A stretch of 64,000 bases of DNA from Linnemannia elongata (Eukaryota > Mortierellomycota > Mortierellomycetes > Mortierellales > Mortierellaceae): contig JAXBDG010000017.1 of assembly GCA_036320915.1 (NCBI GenBank), positions 744,001 to 808,000 of the forward strand. The letters are read 5' to 3'. The position numbers and the translations under genes were made by a program. This document shows positions 35,043 through 47,763 of the stretch, one piece after another. Position 1 is the first letter of the stretch. Each line of letters starts with the position of its first letter. The notes under the pieces are model-generated. The model saw only the letters and a program-made list of their open reading frames with translations. It was not told the origin of the DNA and made no database searches.

Positions 35043-35786
35043 CTATTGTGAGTACGACGAATTTGATAGGTTAGTCAATGGTCATTGACCATGGATACGA
35101 ACGAAGAACGTTGTGAAGTGCAGAATGAGAGGATGAGTTGATTGTACCTTGAATGGACTTGGAGTGAAGATTGTCAATTGTTGGAGACTGGTTGAAGGAA
35201 GAAAAACGATCTTTTTGTATACTGTCCAAGAGGGTCGTTGGAAAGGACTGCGCGTCAAGTCTTGAGTGATTTGATTGTTTCTCGACGACGGTGGAAGGAG
35301 GCACAATGCGTTTTCTAGCTGAAACAAACCATACGAAAATGATATGGTGTATTGATCAAATGTTGTATTTTCTTTTTTTATAAAGCTTACCGACAGATCG
35401 GGCTGAGAAGAGAGGGACAGAGCCGGGTTGGTAAACGACGATATCGGTTAAATTGCTTGATCTCTCAATGAAGGCGCTAGGCGTGCCTCATCGTTGTCCC
35501 TCAAACTGTGATTTGTGCTCACAGAGGTTCATTGCCCTGGAATCGAGCTCAGTCGATTTGGATCTCAGGTAATTTGCGCACCCTCAGGGCGCAACAACAC
35601 AGGGGCGCATGAAAAAAATGTTCTCAGACATCCATTTCTAGTGTAATCCTTTTTTTTCTCATTGCCTCCTTTCCCCCTGATCCTGATGGAAGCACCATCA
35701 CTGTCGGGTATAACATACGTCCACAAGCTGAGCGTAACTACACATTGAGGAGTAAGCGCATTTATTATTTTGTTGTATTCAGTCAC

Positions 35787-37906
35787 TTAGCAGGTCTCAA
35801 TCACAGCGACGACGCCGGCGAGGTTTTGCTGAGTCGCTTCCTCGCGCAAGAGGTTCCTGGCCAGCAGTGGGCCAATGGCGACCGCGAGAGGTTCTCGAAG
35901 GTCTTCTGCTGTTGGCACATCCTTGGCCACGTATTTTTGCTTCTCTGTCTCGCTCCTAATCAAGGACCGCAAACCAACCTACATAATACAACAGAGGAGT
36001 CGAATTGTACGTTAGCAAATGAATGGGCGCCTGAAGTCTACGGATTTCATGACGTTGCGATATAGAGGACGGTGTCATTTACCAAGAGTGCTCCCAGGCA
36101 GTGAGAAGCCTCATTCTTTCTGATAGTCGATGCAACATCACCCTCAATTTCCATAAAGCTGCTTTCCCGATCCTGACCATCCACCAGCAGTTCCGACTCA
36201 ATGATGGTCGAATATGTCTTCAGGTTGGGGACAACAAGGGTCTTGAAGACCTCGTTACCCATACGGGTCAGACCAAGGATTGCACCATAGTGAGTTGTCA
36301 GAGGCTTCTCGGGATCCAAGAAGGCACGAAGCAACGTCCTGGTGACGCGGGGTTGGAGTGTGTGGTAAGAGGCGCCGTATTTGTTGCAGATCAGGAGCAA
36401 GATGTCTGTGGCAGTTGACCGTAATGCCCAATGATCCTCCTGTGGTGATTCGCCCAGTCGTTTGCCGACCACACATGTCAAGATTGTTGGCATAAGTTGG
36501 TGGAGCTAAATTTGTACAATGAATTCGTAAACGAGCATTAGTTCTTGTGACACCACAGTTGTAAAAACGATAGATTACGGAACGCCGATATATAAATGAT
36601 TCTTACGTATGGCTCAACAAAGAGGTTGTCGTTATCGAGAATGGCGCGGACCATAGCCATCATTGACTCGAGCACTGGCAAGTTCCTTGTGTTTTGTGTG
36701 ACCTGAAATGCAACCAAAAGTCCACCGTTCATTAATTTCCAGAAACCTTGCAGGGGCAATCGCAAGCGTTCCGAACATCACTGCTGTTTGTTTGCTTACC
36801 TTCTCAGCAACAAGTTGCACAAAGTAGGGAAGCAACTGATGCAATCCTGGATCGTTTTGCAAACTGCTGATACCGGTCGCCCGAAGAACCTCATCCTGGC
36901 TCAGAACAGCACTGACAATGCGCTCGTAGTACATCTGCAACTCCTTCGAAAGCACATGCTTGACCAAAGGCTTGATCTCTGCTCCGTTACTGCTGTTGGC
37001 GTTGTTTGGTTGGCCGTTGGAGGCATTGCCAGTGTTGTTGATGGCGCCATTAGATCCAGGCTTGATTCCTGGGATGACGGGCTGTGTTGCTGTAGCTGAT
37101 GGGTCGAGTTTGATGCGTTTGTTGAACAAATCTGCTTTGGCGTCGATGGGTGTTGGGTTCTGAGGGATCGCAGGCTGAACTCCTTCAATAGCAAGCCAGT
37201 GAGCTAAATAATTGGATGTTTGAATGCCGTACGGTGAGTACAAGGAGAAAGAAAAACATAGATACGAATACATGAGACCATTCAAAGGGCCCTCTTACCG
37301 GTATAAGTGACGTCCAAGGGGACTTTGGGGAGAGGTGCACTGAGGATGGTTTCAAAGTCGAGTTCCTCGTCCTCGACGAAGAAGAGTTCGGTCATTCCGG
37401 TGGCGCTGGATCCAACAGTCGTCCTCCTGAACCGTGTAGGGTCAGCTGAGCTGAATCCATAAAGTGGCTAATTACCCACAACAAGTGAGTGTGAAACGAG
37501 TGAGTACTCTGTGCAACTTGCGCTAATATGTTTAGTCCCTTCCAAGGGGCAAAGTAAGAAAGGTGTTGTACCTCGACGTTGCGGACTCGGAGGGCGTTGT
37601 TGATATCGTCTACGGTGAGTTTTGTGCGCTTGCCGTGGCGCATAAACTTCATGGCTTCCTGCACAATTTCGTGGATACGGTACTCGACATCCTGGGCCAA
37701 CGATGTTGCGACGTCGTCCTTGAGGTTAGGAATGCCAACAGACTCGGCAATATCCTGTTCATCCATTCATGCAAAACAAAGAAAATAACCATCGTGTTAA
37801 TTGGGTCTTTCACGGTTGTTGGTGCCTTCCTGCATGTTGCTTGCTAATCCTGCGCGTAAGTTCTGTGTGTGCGTGCCTTGATGGTTGATGACGGAAACGT
37901 GCTCAT
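35787..37906 (-). CDS. TAF6: Transcription initiation factor TFIID subunit 6 (TAF6)
   Basis: A core TFIID/SAGA subunit that pairs with TAF9 through a histone fold. Exons 37906-37877, 37754-37572, 37467-37299, 37203-36800, 36702-36607, 36505-36083 and 35978-35787 total 498 codons, all in phase. The N-terminus MSTFPSSTIK joins DIAESVGIPNLKDDVATSLA and the rest of the histone fold (HGKRTKLTVDDINNALRVRN). PLYGFSSADPTRFRR and HWLAIEGVQPAIPQNP are hallmark TAF6 linkers. The C-terminal HEAT-repeat domain starts with KELQMYYERIVSAVL and includes RSTATDILLLICNKYG. The first intron starts GC rather than GT (AAG|GCACGC). The gene shares a 182-bp promoter with the divergent gene at 38089. Confidence 0.92.
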
Positions 37907-38088
37907 GGTTGTCGGTATTCGTTGATTGTGAGTGAAAGAAAAGAGAGAACAAGGAGAACTGGGTCTTTCAAGAAAAGGGTGATGTGACGGTCGATTTTTA
38001 TGTTTTCACTTATTCACCACTGCAAAACGCCATCACACGTTCGTTCCTTTTTCTTTCAACCGTTTAACCATTCAAAAACAACGCCACC
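37907..38088. promoter_or_regulatory. Bidirectional promoter, TAF6 and unknown gene
   Basis: The two start codons, at 37906 on the minus strand and 38089 on the plus strand, are 182 bp apart. The + side is C/T-rich and the + ATG sits in a strong GCCACCATGG context. No TATA box is obvious. Confidence 0.55.
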
Positions 38089-39613
38089 ATGGACACAACG
38101 AAGGAACACCAGCAAAGTCAACCTCAAGAAAATACACAGGATACTGCTCAGTCAGCAGGGATACCAAGTGAAATGTAATTTCACATATCACTTTTCGTGT
38201 GCCTTGGGTGCTCATTTTAAAACAACGTGTCGCGGTGGACAGGGAGTTGAAGCTGCCCCTCACACTCTTTACCTCTCCAACTGTCAACGTTAGGTCGAGC
38301 ATGGTGTCACTTTTGGCCAGCAGCGTCAATGGAATGCAAGGATCTCTCGGACACGCCTATCAGGTACCAGCAGTACACATGTCTCTTTTTCTTATTACCA
38401 CTGTTAAGCTACGTCAGACCACGACATTAATTAACCGATGACTTTTACCCGTATAATAGTCGATGGCAAACCAAGTCAAGCAGAGTATGGAGATGACCCA
38501 AACGATGAGCAAGATGATGGAAATGTTTCTCGTCAGCAGTCTCAGCATATGTAAGGAGCAACGAATCAAGGGATTGGCGGCAACAACTTGAAGTGGTGAA
38601 CCAGGAACTCACCATCGGCTTTGCTTTTTTTGCGACACTATTAGCTTCCAGGATAGAGCGCGACGACAACACCGATAAGCCAATCCTCGTTCTTATTACG
38701 GAAAACAAGAGCCAATTCCCCATTCCAGGACTTTCAGGCTCGTTGCGGATAGGCAACGACGATAACAAGGAGAGAAAATTCAAGCGCTCGACAGCCTCTC
38801 TGACAACTGTCATCTCAAAGACATACACAATGACTAAGAGGGGAAGGCAGGAAGAGCCGCAGGAGATGAAACATTGTATATACCAGCAACTTGGGACGGC
38901 CGGAATAGATGAATCACAGCCATCGCTGGATATTCTCTTACCAGGGATGAGGTGCGTTGAGGTCTTTGAGCTGAGCCTGGAGCGATTTGACGAGTGGGTG
39001 ATTCTTGTGGAGGCGCGATTCAAGAGTCCTGGCTCGGGCGAAGTTCTATACAAGAGACATGAATGCTGCGTCTACCTCATCGACCAGGTAACAATCAATT
39101 TTCAGGAGATGCCTTATTGGTGGAAGACCTGAGTTCATATCTAACACATATGGCTTTATTATGTTCCAGTGTTCAATCAAATGGCTGTCTGCAGACGGGC
39201 GGGAAGCACCAGCAATGGAGTGGAGCCAAGAATCCAAGATGATGACAGCACCACTTCGACAGATCCTGAAGGTGCCGGTGACAGAGGGTGTGAGCGTAGG
39301 AATGCGATTCGCACTCTTTCCGTTCAAGGTAGGGTGATATCAAAGAAGTTGCTGGTTTGCCTTTACCAATGCAAGGAGCCTCCTTGAAGGCGGCAATCTA
39401 ACCATTTGTTTATCTTCTTTCTCTTCCTTCTGGCCCTGAACTCGAATACAGTCTGACAAGGAGATTCAGGGACGAGTGAGCCACATCTCTGAGGACAAGC
39501 AGGAGACTAGTCTGTCGCTGTGGACGGAACAGAACGATGCAGCAGACTCAATCATCCTGGAGCGGATTGCTATCGAGCTTGGCATCCTCGGCGAACATCC
39601 TGCTTTCAAGTGA
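38089..39613 (+). CDS. Hypothetical protein, about 353 residues
   Basis: Not recognised. Exons 38089-38174, 38294-38363, 38460-38550, 38594-39087, 39170-39328 and 39452-39613 join in phase. The N-terminus is Gln/Glu-rich. A methionine-rich helical segment follows (SMANQVKQSMEMTQTMSKMM). A larger mixed domain contains RIERDDNTDKPILVLITENK, FELSLERFDEWVILVEARFK and ECCVYLIDQCSIKWLSADGR. The C-terminus has VSHISEDKQETSLSLWTEQN and ends GILGEHPAFK. No enzymatic motif, signal peptide or membrane segment was seen. The intron at 38551-38593 would be only 43 nt, the shortest in the window, so that junction is the weakest point of the model. The shared promoter with TAF6 hints at a nuclear housekeeping role, which is inference only. 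Confidence 0.65.
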
Positions 39614-40026
39614 GCCCTGCATTTGCATTGCAACCCCTGTCCATGTGGAGTGTTCAAGCCCCTTAAAATAAAAAGATTGACCTCCGATCACCTTTGGGAA
39701 ACGAAAAACGCCCAACCCAACCCAGCCAGACTCGCGTTCCTTTTTCTTGTCTTTTTTTTTTGTCTCGCGGTCATCGTTCCAGAGGTCCATCGCTCTCACA
39801 CTCTTCACTCTTCCCTGTAATTATTTCTTCCTATTCAAGGCTCCTTCATGACCCTCGGTGCCTGTACTTCTACTTGCCAATCGTCATCGATTCATAACCC
39901 TCCCATAAACACACCCTCTCACTCCTCCGCTCACACCGTCAGCATCCTCGACCTTACCTATTCGTTATAACATCTGCTTGCGGTCGGCCTTTCGACATTC
40001 ACACTACACAAAGGTCAAAGAGCCCC
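39614..40026. other. Intergenic region upstream of the CLC gene
   Basis: About 410 bp between same-strand genes. It is C/T-rich from 39760 to 39960, as expected for a promoter and 5' UTR. No gene seen. Confidence 0.5.
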
Positions 40027-43000
40027 ATGCAACAGCAAAGCCCACAGGACGGCCTTCTTGGTCTGAACAGGTAAGTTGGAACCTACGTTCTTTAAACCAC
40101 CAGAATTTCAGCAGCTCACGTCCACAACTTCACTGCACTTGAAGATGCCCCCTCGCGCACCACGATATTATATACTGACATCATTCACGATCGGCTTGGC
40201 ATTTTTCATTTAAACGTTGCAAAGCTTCCAGAGTTTTCTCGACAGATTCCCCGCACCGCTAAATCCCGATTTATTCAACGAGCCGACAGGATACGAGAAG
40301 GCGCTCCAAGAAGTCAAGCAATACGAGGATTTTACAACAATCGGTAATGTCCTGCAAGAGTGAATGAACCCTTGCTTGTGAACTTTAGATGGAACATGCT
40401 GAAAAATCAACAGTTTATCCTTCAGACCCCATTGACGCACAGTCCTATCTCAAAATTTCAACCCTGACACACTGTTTTACGTATTTCCATTGGAAACATT
40501 ATAGATTGGGTGCAGGATGCAGTCAGGGAACGATATCGGCAAAACTCCCGAACGTCAGAAGCTGGACATTCATGGACAGCATACCTTTGGGAATCATATG
40601 AGGCTGGACAAGCATGGCTCGTCGTTTCACTTGTTGGTACGGAAATATCACCTACGACAGTCATTGCACGATGGCGTGGATGTTCCTCACCTGAAATCGC
40701 TAGCACCAGCGCGCTCACACATCATGATACTCACTACTATGTATATTAGGAGTCGTCATTGGAATCAACGCCGCGTTTATTGCCATCTGCACTGAATGGC
40801 TCTCGGATATCAAGTTGGGACATTGTTCATATGCTTGGTGGCTGAACCAAAAGTTTTGCTGCTGGGGCGTGGAATCAGAAGGTGAATACTAATGAGGCAG
40901 CATGCACTCACCCCAAATGTTTAAACAGCTCTACTAACACTTACCGGTGTTGCCTACATTGCAGATGGATACTGCGACGACTGGAGCGAGTGGAGCGGGT
41001 TCGCCCTCATCGATTACATCTTTTATCTCGTCCTTGCTGTAAGTCAAAATCTACAGCCTACTTTCAAATCATGAATTTGCGGTGCAAAAACCAAAGACTT
41101 CCATGGTGTGACCTTTATTTTCAAATGTATCACTGCTAGACGTCATTCGCAGCTTCAGCAGCATTCTTGGTCAAACGGTACGCACCCTACGCAGCAGGAT
41201 CAGGAATTTCAGAGATCAAGTGCATTTTAGGTAACACTGGGCTTATTGTCGGATCTATGCAGTCCCATGGAGATTTTCAACCCTTGATGAAAAAGCTGGA
41301 TTGACAGGACTTTAATTTGCTCCGCATGTTCAATTTTAGCTGGATTCATCATGAAGGGCTACTTGGGAGGCTGGACATTGATCATCAAGAGTTTGGGACT
41401 CGCCATGTCAGTCGCAGCCAACTTGAGTGTCGGAAAAGAAGGACCCTCTATCCATATTGCATGCTGTGCTGGACATGTTGTCTCGAGGTTGTTTCCAAAG
41501 TACCAAAGGAGCCGCGCAAAGTCCAGGGAGATCATCTCAGCTTCTGCAGCTGCAGGTGTTGCTGTTGCTTTCGGAGCACCAATTGGAGGCGTCTTGTTTT
41601 CCTTTGAGGTATGTCCTCTCTCCAGTCGTATCCACGAGAATTTTGGCATGAACGAGCTTTTACATGGATACTGACATGCTGCATATACCCTCCTAGGAAA
41701 TGAGCAATCACTTCCCAGCCAAGACAATGTGGAGAAGTTTCTTTTGTGCGCTGGTGGCGACAGTGACTTTGCAGACTATGAACCCTTATCGGACAGGAAA
41801 GTTGGTCATGTTTCAAGTCTCGTACGATCGCGATTGGCACTTTTTCGAGATGATCTTTTTCGTCCTGCTCGGCATTTTCGGAGTAAGTCGAAACTTCAGG
41901 TCTTAATTGGCGACAGTGCATGGTTGTCAAGGAGATTTGCTGACACATGTTTCATCTAACTTCGAAAAATAGGGATTGTACGGGACGTTGATTATCAAAT
42001 ACAACCTCAAAGTGCAGCATGCCAGGAAAAAGTACCTTGCAGACTACGGAGTGATTGAGGCTGCCACCCTTGCCTTCCTTACCGCCACGTTCGCGTACTG
42101 GAACATCTTTATGAAGATCGACATGGCCGAGTCGATGAGCATTCTTTTCCGTGAGTGCGAGGGGTCAGAAGATTATATGGGACTTTGCAAACCGGAGAAC
42201 ACCTGGAAGATGGTCGCCCTCTTGTTCTTCGCTCTGATCATGCGGTTTGCAACATGCACCATATCCTACGGTGCCAAGGTCCCTGCAGGAATCTTTGTGC
42301 CTTCTATGGCTATCGGAGCTCTCTTTGGTCGCATGCTTGGACTGATTGTCAGAGCTGCCCAGGTTGCTTATCCAGGATTCGTCTTGTTTTCGAGCTGCAA
42401 ACCTGATGTCCCTTGCATTACTCCAGGAACCTATGCCTTCTTGGGCGCAGCGGCGGCTCTTGGTGGCGTTATGAGACTGACCGTGTGTGTCGTGGTCATC
42501 ATGTTTGAGTTGACTGGAGCTCTGAATTACATTCTGCCCACCATGATCACGTTAATGGTGACCAAGACTGTCGGCGACTACTTTGGACGTGGCGGAATTG
42601 CGGATCGATACATTCGCCTGAACGGATACCCATTCCTGGACAAGGAGGAGCACAGCTTTGGAATAGCTGTCTCGCAGGTGATGAAGAAGGACGTCACTAT
42701 TCTGCCAGCCTCAGGCACTCGTCTGGACCGCGTCGAGCGACTTTTGGCGGACACCAACTATCAAGGATTCCCAGTCGTAGAGGACTCTACTTCAAGGACT
42801 CTGATCGGATACATTGGACGGTCCGAGTTGCGCTATGTGATCGACAAGGCCAAGCGAGCGCGTAACGTTTCACCAATGGCCCACTGCTTCTTCAGGCCTG
42901 GAAGCATGGAGTCTCGGCAGCACATGGATCAGAGTGGTGTCAGTAACATGGGAGGACTGGATCACGGTATGCGAAGGAGCTCGATGGGAGGTGACTTTGG

Positions 43001-43736
43001 AGCAGGCACGACATCCTCGGCGTCTCTGGGTGGCGCAGGCAGGGGCGAGAATGAAACCAACTATGTCGACTTTGGACCGTTCATTGACCAGACACCGATT
43101 GCCGTGCACCCTAAACTGCCTCTGGAGACCGTCATGGAGTTTTTCAAGAAGATGGGACCTCGAGTTATTCTAATTGAGCACCAAGGCAAGTTAGTTGGGC
43201 TGATTACGATCAAGGACTTGCTCAAGTACATCACCAGGACGGAGGCACTCGACGAAGAAGAGGACGAGGTCGAGGTTCCCGGAGGTCCTTTTGGTCACAT
43301 CCGTCGAGAGTCGGATTCTTCTATCCGTCAGTGGTGGTCATCACCCAGTCAGCGGAGACATTCTCAACAGCCACATCAAGGTGGATCCAACGGATTCCAT
43401 CACGGCAACGGAAATGGATTCACGAGCAGTAGGGCGAACCATGGATCGCCACCCGTTTCGTCATCTGGATATGGACAAAATGGAGCTGGCCAGTACACGC
43501 CAAGGACGTCGATCCCGCGCGCTGGACGGAATCCGAGTGCTGGAGGGATGACGATGGCCAGCTCGGTAGGGTCTTTCAGGGACCGGATTGAGCTCACGGA
43601 AGTTGAGGGTGATGATGAGCATGAGAATGTGTTGTTTGACCATGGCGGGTACTTGGATGGAACCGGCACTGATGACGAGCCCGAGGATCAGGATGAAGGC
43701 GAGGTGCAATTGCCAAGGCACGGCGGACACAAATGA
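40027..43736 (+). CDS. CLC-family Cl-/H+ exchanger with two CBS domains
   Basis: Nine exons: 40027-40070, 40225-40343, 40505-40636, 40750-40881, 40965-41038, 41140-41230, 41340-41608, 41697-41882 and 41973-43736. All are in phase and encode 936 residues. Conserved CLC motifs are [22 protein letters not shown] and [20 protein letters not shown]. The gating glutamate in GKEGP is near residue 231. The proton glutamate is present in [17 protein letters not shown] near residue 338, which points to an exchanger rather than a channel, most likely in endosome, Golgi or vacuole (ClC-3/4/5 group). Two CBS domains follow ([16 protein letters not shown] and [20 protein letters not shown]), with a long Gly/Ser-rich linker between them and an acidic, His/Ser-rich tail. 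It supports acidification and metal handling, as Gef1 does in yeast. Confidence 0.94.
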
Positions 43737-46700
43737 ACCGATATATAATAAAATCTCTTGAGTGAAAAGTGCGCATGTTACAGCGATCGGGAGGAAGGTT
43801 TTCTTCCTATCATATCATCGACTCAAGATGCGTTGTTTTCTTTAATTAAAGTTGGACGCAAAAAGATGAGAGCGGTAATGAACGGCTTCAGGATGTGGAT
43901 GGACTGAGGAAACAGTACAAAGGAGAGGAAACACGAGACCCAAGACAGATCAAACGACAAGCTATGTGGTTTTTGAGTGAGTGAAAGAAAAAAAAAAGAA
44001 AAAAAAAAAAAAAAAAAAAAAAAAAGGACGGGACGAAAACGAGTGAGATAGCTGCACACCTTTAAAAGGCCTTGTAGTTTTCGTCAATAAACAGATTGAG
44101 ACGATCGGATAGGAAATAAATCCCATCTTTTACACTTTACATGTTGAAAGCAAGGCTCTGTGTTATGTTTGTGTATCTCGCAAGAAAAAAAGGATATGTG
44201 TATCTTTGAGATCAAGTGCTCGCATTAACATGTACGCGTAAATGTGCCCTGTGCGCGATATTAAATTTTGGTAAAAGTGGGATCGAGAACACTCTCTAAC
44301 CAAAAAAACTGTCGGTAGCCCGACTCTTCAACATCTACTTCATACCCGGTCCCCGGTTCGGTGTGGTGCCAGTCGACTATTACTTTACTATTGCGTAAAA
44401 AAAAAACGGTGGGTGCAACAAACAAGAGGCCCGTGACCCGAGGTGACCCCGCCGGTCTTCGTTCGCATTGTGGAGAGGTTTTTGTGGCTTTTTGTTTCCT
44501 GAGGCTAGGAGTCGACAAACGAAGATGCTAGTGGCAAATTGGGTCTAGCACCCCAGGCTGTCTCTGCTTCAGAAGGAAGAGAAAAGATAAACAACCGCGC
44601 TAAGTGGAAGGAGAATGGAAGGCCAATGGTCTTGTTTGTTTGTACCCCAATGTTCTGAAAGGTAGCCAACCACCCTTTGACCCTCATCATTTCCCTTTTT
44701 TCCCCCTGTCTTTGCATTTCATGCTAATGAATGGTGCGATACGTTAGTGGTATCCGTTTTGTTATCTTTTCCTTTTGCAAATGAACGTGAAAACTAAGGC
44801 CGATGAGTCGAAATGGCAAAACTAGGTTATCTATCATGACGCCTCTTTTTGTTACTCCCTTGCAACAGCAGTGAACATAACTTTGTAAAAAGTGTGAGGA
44901 CAGGGATGGATGTGAAAAGATGTTGTTCTTTGTCATGGGAGGTGGATTGTAGAAAAGATGGCTTGAGGAATGGAAAGAGAGGATGTCTCCTCGTCTACGT
45001 TGCACAGGTTGGATGGCGAAAAAGAACGCAAATACAAAAATAGGACCATGGGTTACATGTCCATCCATGCGCGATATTCCAAAAAAAAAAAAAAAAAAAA
45101 AAAAAAAGAAAGATAAACTATGCTTGATCCTGATTGCTTGGCCTTTTCGTTCTGCACTCGGCCGTTTCTTTTCTTGTTTTTTTTCGCTCAGACACCAATG
45201 CATTGCGCCCATTGTCCTTATGCTTCCTCCCTTTATCTCTCTCTCTCTCTCTCTCTCCAGGAAAACAAAGAAGAGTATGATCACGTTTCGGAAAGGGAGA
45301 AAGGGAAGCGAAAAGAAAGAAAAAATAAAGGGAGACGGACCCTGCCGGACCGTAAGAAGACGACATCGGAAGGAAATGAGGGGAAAGACCACAGTGTATG
45401 TGTCCTTTCTTTCTCTTCATTCCTCTTTGCTAGTGAAGTGGTACAGTACAGATCTCGAGTATTTGGGTATGTAGAGAGAAGGCCATCTTCTATTATCGGA
45501 TCCCATCTTGACTCATCCAGGCCCTTGAAAGATTTAAAAGGGCTTTTGACTGGATCGTTCATTCCCTGCGAATGGGGTCGTCGTCGAGTCCCTCTTCACA
45601 TGTGTTCTCTTTCAATAGCTTGTCTATTGTATTCGGAACCGAAGAGAGAGCGAGTATCTTAACATGAATGTGGGATAAGTGTGGGGAAGAAACGAAAAGA
45701 AGAGCTTGTTCGTTCGAGAGGTGTCACGGACATTGTACAATGGATTCTAGAGAGTTCTATCCCCACCAGTGAGGCGAGAGGTCACCCTCCGTCGTCGGCA
45801 ATGAACTTAATTGTAGCTGAGATTTGCCCAATGCTCCTTTTCATTCATCATCGTTCATTGCCTTTTGAGAGCAGACCTCTGTCATGAGCTTGCTTCCATA
45901 GCCCCACCCTCAACCCCAACAGAATAAAGGATAGCACAGATGGCAAGCCTAGTAGCATCCCTAGCAAGCAGGCAAAGATGTGTCTAAATGAATAAGTAAG
46001 TTCTTCCAATAATGTAAATTGAGTTGGTTTCGTTCGGCCCGTCACTCAGTCAGTCCCGTCAAACGCGCCATTTTTTTTGTATTGATCCACCCAAAGCCAT
46101 GGCACACTTTTAATGTCTTTGTGGTCAGGGACCCAACCACGATTCGCTGTTTTATTAGCGTACTTTTTATGCGCCTTTTGTCTTTTTTTTTTCTCCTTTC
46201 TTCTCAAACCCCTCCTTTCGTCTCACACTTCTACAATCTCACACTCACCCTCTCTCTCTGTTTCTCTCTTCTCCTCAATCGTCATTTAGCCAACTTTCAT
46301 TCACAAACATTTTTTTCTGTAACAGCCTCTTTCCCGTTTTCATTTTCAACTCTTGTTCCTGAACACCTCCTCCCTTCTCCTTGCAAACTCTTTCATCCTC
46401 ATTCCTTTCCCTCCCTGTCTCTCGTATCTCTTCTCTCCCTCACAAAAGTATCTTCTCGAGTAACACTTTTCAACAGCACGCCTCGCAAAAGCAGCACCGT
46501 CTCGTTACCCCACACACTAAACTTACCTTTCCGCCGACGCTCGATAATCATGCTTCTCTCCCCAATCGCTACAAGCAACCCACTACTGTCTCTGCCAGGT
46601 AAGAAAAGCCTTCCTGGTGTAGAACCTAGTCTTCTGGAAAACGACAAAGCAATGCAACAAACTGACCCGGGAGAGTAACAGAGGATGAGAAGAGGAAAAG

Positions 46701-47763
46701 TGAAGAGGAATGAAAGGATTCGGCGAGAATGAAAAACCACAAGTCGATGGGTTTGAATGTAATTTCGATTTTCTATCCTTCGACCTCGCGTTAGTTCCTT
46801 GGCGTGCAAAGGTTGGGCATGGGCTCATTTTTATCATATCTTGATACACCAGCATGGCGCACAGAGGCAACAAACAGCAAGCTGCAAGATGATAAAACAC
46901 GATCCATCGCGTGGTGTCTGACACCATGCAGTTCCTCAATAATGAATTACATTCACTGCGATATAAAAACAGTGGCCAACACCGGGAGAAGAGGGAGAGC
47001 ATAGGGTTTTGAGTGAGAGATAGACGGAATGACCATGTATTGGAGTGGATGAGCACCACCATCCCTCGTTTCGACTCATTGACCGCCCCATGGATCTCTG
47101 CCATCGATGGCTAGCCTTTTACGAGCTAGCGAGAAAATTGAACTCTTATTGGGCGCAACAGTTAATACAAGATATTACCAGGGGCGGGGCAATTATGACA
47201 TCATTCTGGAGATTTAACTCCTTGTGTGTGGACCTTGCAGGTTTGGACACACATAACAGTGGAAATGGGCGTCGCAGGCGGGCAAACAAAAAAGAAAAAA
47301 AAATGACTGCGGGATGACAGGTATAGAGTGAGCAAAAGAGGTGTAGGGTACCTGGTGGGTTGTGATTTGCATGAAGGGCAAACATCCATTGGCATAAGAG
47401 TAGCACAGCGTGGGTTTATTTTATGGTTTTATTCCCACAGTCCAGGCCCAGCCTAGACCCACCATTGTTTTCCTTCCCCACTCCACTCCACCTTTACCCA
47501 TCCCCCAACGATAATCATGCTTTTCTGACCAAGAAAGGAGATGCAATGTCATAGCCGACGGATCATCAATTCCTTTTCCGGCCTTGTCGAGTTGTCTCCC
47601 ATAGGAAGACAACGAATTATGAGTTTATTCTATTGTCACTGACACGCCCTTCTCTTCTCTCCCACACTTCTGGTGATACATTTCACACTCTTCTTCTTTC
47701 CTTTTTCTTCCTCTTCTCACTCCACATTCTCCTCTATCATCTCTTTACTACTCGTCTCCAATC
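43737..47763. other. 4-kb gene-poor block
   Basis: No convincing gene on either strand. ORFs are low-complexity (Ser/Phe/Leu on one strand, Lys/Arg/Glu on the other) and reflect purine/pyrimidine strand asymmetry. It holds poly(A) tracts near 43990-44025 and 45080-45107 and a TC repeat near 45237-45258. A pyrimidine-rich stretch at 46180-46450 is followed by a short ORF ending in TCTGCCAG|GTAAGAAAAG near 46600. That looks like a promoter plus first exon, but I found no partner exon. Confidence 0.5.

Noticed and set aside
44724..45392. 222-codon minus-strand ORF
   Set aside because: Low-complexity Phe/Ser translation spanning a poly(A) tract; no protein features.
46019..46678. 219-codon + strand ORF
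   Set aside because: The sequence is Phe/Ser/Leu-rich from a C/T-rich promoter-like tract, and only its donor site is interesting.
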